DNA of 64,000 nucleotides from Apiotrichum sp. Y4204 (Eukaryota; Basidiomycota; Tremellomycetes; Trichosporonales; Trichosporonaceae), in contig JAMYHL010000022.1 of assembly GCA_025531455.1 (NCBI GenBank), positions 1-64,000 on the forward strand. Direction: 5' to 3'. Below the pieces are notes generated by a model. It saw nothing but the letters and a program-made list of their open reading frames with translations. It searched no databases and had not been told where the DNA came from. Of this stretch, positions 63,195 through 64,000 are shown piece by piece. The first letter of the stretch is position 1, and each line of letters opens with the position of its first letter. The position numbers and the translations under genes were made by a program.

Positions 63195-64000
63195 GCGGGC
63201 GACCTACCTTGTGTTTGCTATATTCGCCCTCACCCATCCCGGGCTCCCCTCCCCATCCCATTGTTTATTGCACGCTCCACATTCTGCGTTAGCTTGTATC
63301 TTGTACGACACGATCTGGTCTCCGAGATCCGGTAACTATTGCATGAATTAATATCTTGTCAAAGAGTCGGATGAGGATAGTGGGAGTAAAACGTCCCAGC
63401 CACGGCCGCAACTCGATGAACACAGACGAGGCGTTGTGGCGCGCTCTAAAGGCACAAACACCTCGCCGCTACTGTATACCACACTGGCGCCCGGAGATGG
63501 ACATGACAAACCATGTCCCTGCACAAAGCTGTGCCATCCTCAGGAGAGCCTGGTAGCATTTCTCCGTGGTAGCGCTGTTCCTCGCTCCTCACGATGACAT
63601 CGATGTCCGAAGCCTCTGTCATTACGGACAAGGATCGACCCGGGGTACAGGATTCTGCCCCACAGTAGGGAGGGAGGGGCGCGTGTCGGGTGTCAGGAAC
63701 AGTGCCATGGTCGGCGTTTCGTTCCCCAAGGATCATGTGGGCCTGGAAGGCGGTCCATCTTTGATTCCTAGGTATTACCCTGGGAGGCCAGATCGTCGTG
63801 CGCGGTGCGTGTAGCTCATATCAATTCTCCCGGCTTCTTGCCAGCGGTGTGGTAGGATAACGTACGCGATGAGGGATACCGTGCCAGTGTCATGGAGCAG
63901 CAAACCTTATCTGCTACCCAGGGGGCGGGAGGCCGATTTCGGGGGGTGTCATTTCATTACAGTGGCGGCTGTCGGTTGTCTTGAGCTTGGACACTATGAG
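63195..64000. other. intergenic, right edge
   Basis: 3' flank of the permease. No gene or RNA could be supported up to the window edge. Confidence 0.5.

Overview
This window is nuclear DNA of a fungus, most likely a GC-rich basidiomycetous yeast of the Tremellomycetes (Trichosporonales-like). The evidence is: very short introns (often 32-50 nt) with GTGAGT/GTACGT donors and CTNAC-type branch sites just before the acceptor; strong G/C preference at third codon positions; fungal housekeeping genes; and intron-bearing tRNA genes. The order is inferred, not demonstrated. No bacterial, plasmid, viral, CRISPR or transposon gene was recognised.

Left part (0-13.7 kb): a tandem pair of small secreted Ig-like proteins on the minus strand, an intergenic region with a repeated 10-bp element, a monocarboxylate-type MFS transporter, an F-box protein, the DNA polymerase delta small subunit (POL31), a small membrane methyltransferase-like protein, an intron-containing tRNA-Lys(CTT), and the SDH4 membrane anchor of succinate dehydrogenase. 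Next (13.9-22.6 kb) come RAD52, an Mbp1-type G1/S transcription factor whose APSES domain begins with two microexons, RPC17 of RNA polymerase III, and an equilibrative nucleoside transporter.

Middle (22.9-46 kb): a large Zn2Cys6 protein whose C-terminal half resembles an AlkB-like dioxygenase fold with an apparently lost metal ligand; a divergent pair of Kex2-processed cysteine-rich secreted peptides; the first member of a secreted protein family with a helical module; a FYVE/SAP/RING ubiquitin ligase; a VPS38/UVRAG-like protein; a small unknown protein; three low-complexity lineage-specific proteins (one with a Zn2Cys6 pattern, one with a His-Ser repeat); an initiator tRNA-Met with a 7-nt intron; and the mRNA capping guanylyltransferase CEG1.

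Right part (46-64 kb): translation factor eIF5B (FUN12), threonine synthase (THR4), two tandem members of the secreted helical-module family, a large unknown protein with a probable coiled coil, and an amino-acid permease behind a long promoter with GATA sites.

Fungal genes are transcribed singly, so there are no operons. The housekeeping genes cover replication and repair (POL31, RAD52), cell-cycle transcription (MBP1), Pol III transcription (RPC17), capping, translation initiation, respiration and endosomal traffic. Interspersed with them are three small families of secreted proteins (7 genes), each represented by local paralogues and each with TATA-like promoters. These secreted families are the most likely undescribed biology in the window.
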